The position numbers were made by a program, and so were the translations under genes. Shown here piece after piece: positions 5,671-6,632 of a stretch of DNA of 6,632 nucleotides. The notes under the pieces are model-generated. The model was given only the letters and a program-made list of their open reading frames with translations. It was not told the DNA's origin and made no database searches. Numbering within the stretch: the first letter of the stretch is position 1; each line of letters starts with the position of its first letter. The DNA is taken from the NCBI GenBank assembly GCA_043746815.1, contig JAYTQG010000242.1, positions 1 to 6,632 on the forward strand. The letters run 5' to 3'. Origin of the DNA: JAYTQG01 sp043746815 (GTDB lineage: Bacteria > Actinomycetota > Thermoleophilia > Miltoncostaeales > Miltoncostaeaceae).

Positions 5671-5763
5671 CACGGAAGCCTCTTGTTCCGCCTCCGTATC
5701 GGGTTGCGGAGACGGCTCCTGGGAGAGACTTACGCTGAAGACGGAACCAAGAACCAAACCAAA
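5671..5763 (+). repeat. Dispersed repeat copy C, partial (right-hand portion only)
   Basis: From CACGGAAGCC through the TTGCGGAGACGG block and GGGAGAGACTTACGC to ACGGAAC (5747), this matches copies A and B. The left terminal inverted repeat is absent and the right end has decayed (CAAGAACCAAACC instead of GCAAGACCTGACCCC). The internal hairpin is kept: CTCCGTA (5692-5698) / TGCGGAG (5705-5711), loop TCGGGT. It lies between the fic promoter and the terminator of the Abi-like gene. The rest of the 284-bp gap contains a GGCCGGA-G-TCCGGCC palindrome (5584-5598) and a GCGAG/CTCGC stem (5613-5626) of unknown meaning. Confidence 0.65.
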
Positions 5764-5792
5764 AAGCCCGTGAAAACGCCTCTTTCGCGGGC
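5761..5792 (-). terminator. Intrinsic terminator of the Abi-like gene
   Basis: On the minus strand, GCCCGCGAAA and TTTTCACGGGC pair as a 5-bp GC stem, one mismatch, then an A-T-rich extension around a short GAGGCG-containing loop. TTTTT (5765-5761) follows directly. It starts 3 bases after the TAA stop of the Abi-like gene, the expected place and strand. Confidence 0.75.
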
Positions 5793-5795
5793 GCT

Positions 5796-6632
5796 TTAGC
5801 GGCCCGCTGTCCTGCGTTCATCACGCTCACGTTGAAGGATCAAGGTGCGGGCGTCGACTCGGTCAATGAGTTTGTTGAGGGACGCTCTGATGGCGTCCAT
5901 CTCTGCGTTGATCTGGGGTCTGGCCATTGGCGCCAAGAAGACAGCGGTCATTTGAATGTCGTCGATTTTGCGCCCGAATTTCCAGATGGCGTCGTGAACG
6001 GCGCCGAGGAGGTCAAGACCTTTTTTCGGCGCGGCGTTTCGGGTGAGGAGGTACTTCGAGCGCAGGACCAGTGGCTCGTGATGGGCGACACGGTTTCGTA
6101 GGCGGTGAAGCCGGATGACCGCCTGGCGGAATTCCCCGGGTCCGTCGTCTGATCGCGTGCCCAGTCTGAGGCCCACAAGCCGGGTGAGGTCCACACTCGG
6201 CGAGCCGTTGCGAAACGCTGTTTGAGTGCGTACGACCCAGAAGCCGAGTGTGAGGCGCGCGATGACGTCATCGCGCGTTGGTTCGCTGGTGCCCTGCTGA
6301 ACCGCTTGGGCGTGAGCACTCGCCACCGGGTCGTCCCAAACGCCACTCGGGGTAGCTACCGCAAGGCCCGGCGCCCCTTCGCTCAAACTACCGGGTCGCG
6401 CGAAGAGCCAACCCGGTCCGTTCGGGTGCGTCTCCGACGCGATCTGATCGGTGATGTTCCGGTAGGCGACCTCCGCGATCCAGATCGGGAGCCACAACCT
6501 CGAAGCGACCCACGCATTCCAGACGTTCAGTGAGACGGCATCATCGATACCTTCTCCCTCCAGGCCAGCAAGTGGTCCAAGCCGAGCGGGGCTGAACAGA
6601 TCACGGCCACTGTAGTCCGGACGCGGTTGCGA
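5796..6632 (-). CDS. Abi-like (Abi_2/HEPN-type) protein, N-terminus outside window
   Basis: The frame has no stop from TAA 5796-5798 to the window edge, giving 278 visible residues. The TTG at 6497 is not a credible start, because the 45 codons before it (YSGRDLFSPARLGPLAGL, then LNVWNAWVASR running into LWLPIWIAEVAYRN) read as the normal N-terminal part of Abi-like proteins. Probably only a few dozen residues are missing. The C-terminal half carries RLHRLRNRVAHHEPL (near 6069-6110), with the R-x4-H motif of HEPN domains (Arg and His of RNRVAH), often an RNA-cutting site. Abi_2-family proteins include AbiD/AbiF-type phage-exclusion proteins; many relatives are uncharacterised. The protein shows no membrane segments and is probably cytoplasmic. 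It has its own terminator and is transcribed toward fic, but with repeat C and the fic promoter between them. Confidence 0.8.
   Translation of the reverse strand, partial: SQPRPDYSGRDLFSPARLGPLAGLEGEGIDDAVSLNVWNAWVASRLWLPIWIAEVAYRNITDQIASETHPNGPGWLFARPGSLSEGAPGLAVATPSGVWDDPVASAHAQAVQQGTSEPTRDDVIARLTLGFWVVRTQTAFRNGSPSVDLTRLVGLRLGTRSDDGPGEFRQAVIRLHRLRNRVAHHEPLVLRSKYLLTRNAAPKKGLDLLGAVHDAIWKFGRKIDDIQMTAVFLAPMARPQINAEMDAIRASLNKLIDRVDARTLILQRERDERRTAGR

Noticed and set aside
5618..5773. Small + strand gene of 51 codons from ATG 5618
   Set aside because: Most of it is repeat C, which is non-coding in copies A and B, and the product has no recognisable pattern.
5832..6101. 89-codon + strand open frame
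   Set aside because: It is antisense to the conserved HEPN segment of the Abi-like gene and has no ribosome site or conserved pattern.
5796..6497. Abi-like gene starting at TTG 6497
   Set aside because: The frame upstream is open to the window edge and encodes family-like sequence, so the gene is partial in this window.

Overview
The window is high-GC DNA with GTG starts and GC-rich third codon positions, most like an actinobacterial chromosome. The secreted protein at 3641-4285 resembles hypothetical proteins I associate from memory with Thermoleophilia/Solirubrobacterales. That lineage is an unverified inference.

The left third is ordinary metabolism on the + strand. It holds the 3' end of a HisC-like aminotransferase (1-204), a MeaB/ArgK GTPase fused to it by a TGATG stop/start overlap (204-1139), and a small dodecin-family gene (1254-1472). 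The dodecin gene is followed by a long GGGTCAGACC-type palindrome. A SnoaL/NTF2-like protein (minus strand, 1705-2127) and a cupin-AraC regulator (plus strand, from about 2287) then form a divergent pair. They share an intergenic region with a perfect 11-bp inverted repeat. The regulator is broken by a frameshift near 2740, between its sensor part and its helix-turn-helix part.

The right half is accessory in character. Two same-orientation copies (A, 3338-3509; B, about 4302-4481) of a dispersed repeat of about 170-180 bp with terminal inverted repeats bracket a predicted secreted protein of unknown function. A partial third copy (C, about 5671-5763) lies further on. Between B and C on the minus strand is a Fic-family (AMPylation-type) gene. 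It has an N-terminal inhibitory motif, an intact catalytic loop and a C-terminal DNA-binding-like segment. Its promoter looks leaderless, with a -10 element six bases before the GTG and a perfect 11-bp-arm palindrome covering the promoter spacer. The promoter/start segment is present as a diverged tandem duplicate.

Right of repeat C, also on the minus strand, is an Abi-like (Abi_2, HEPN-type) gene running off the window edge, with a good intrinsic terminator. No transposase, integrase, tRNA, rRNA or CRISPR array is visible. The best candidates for something new are the structured repeat family, the self-regulated-looking Fic promoter, and the side-by-side Fic and HEPN genes, which could belong to a defence or stress locus.
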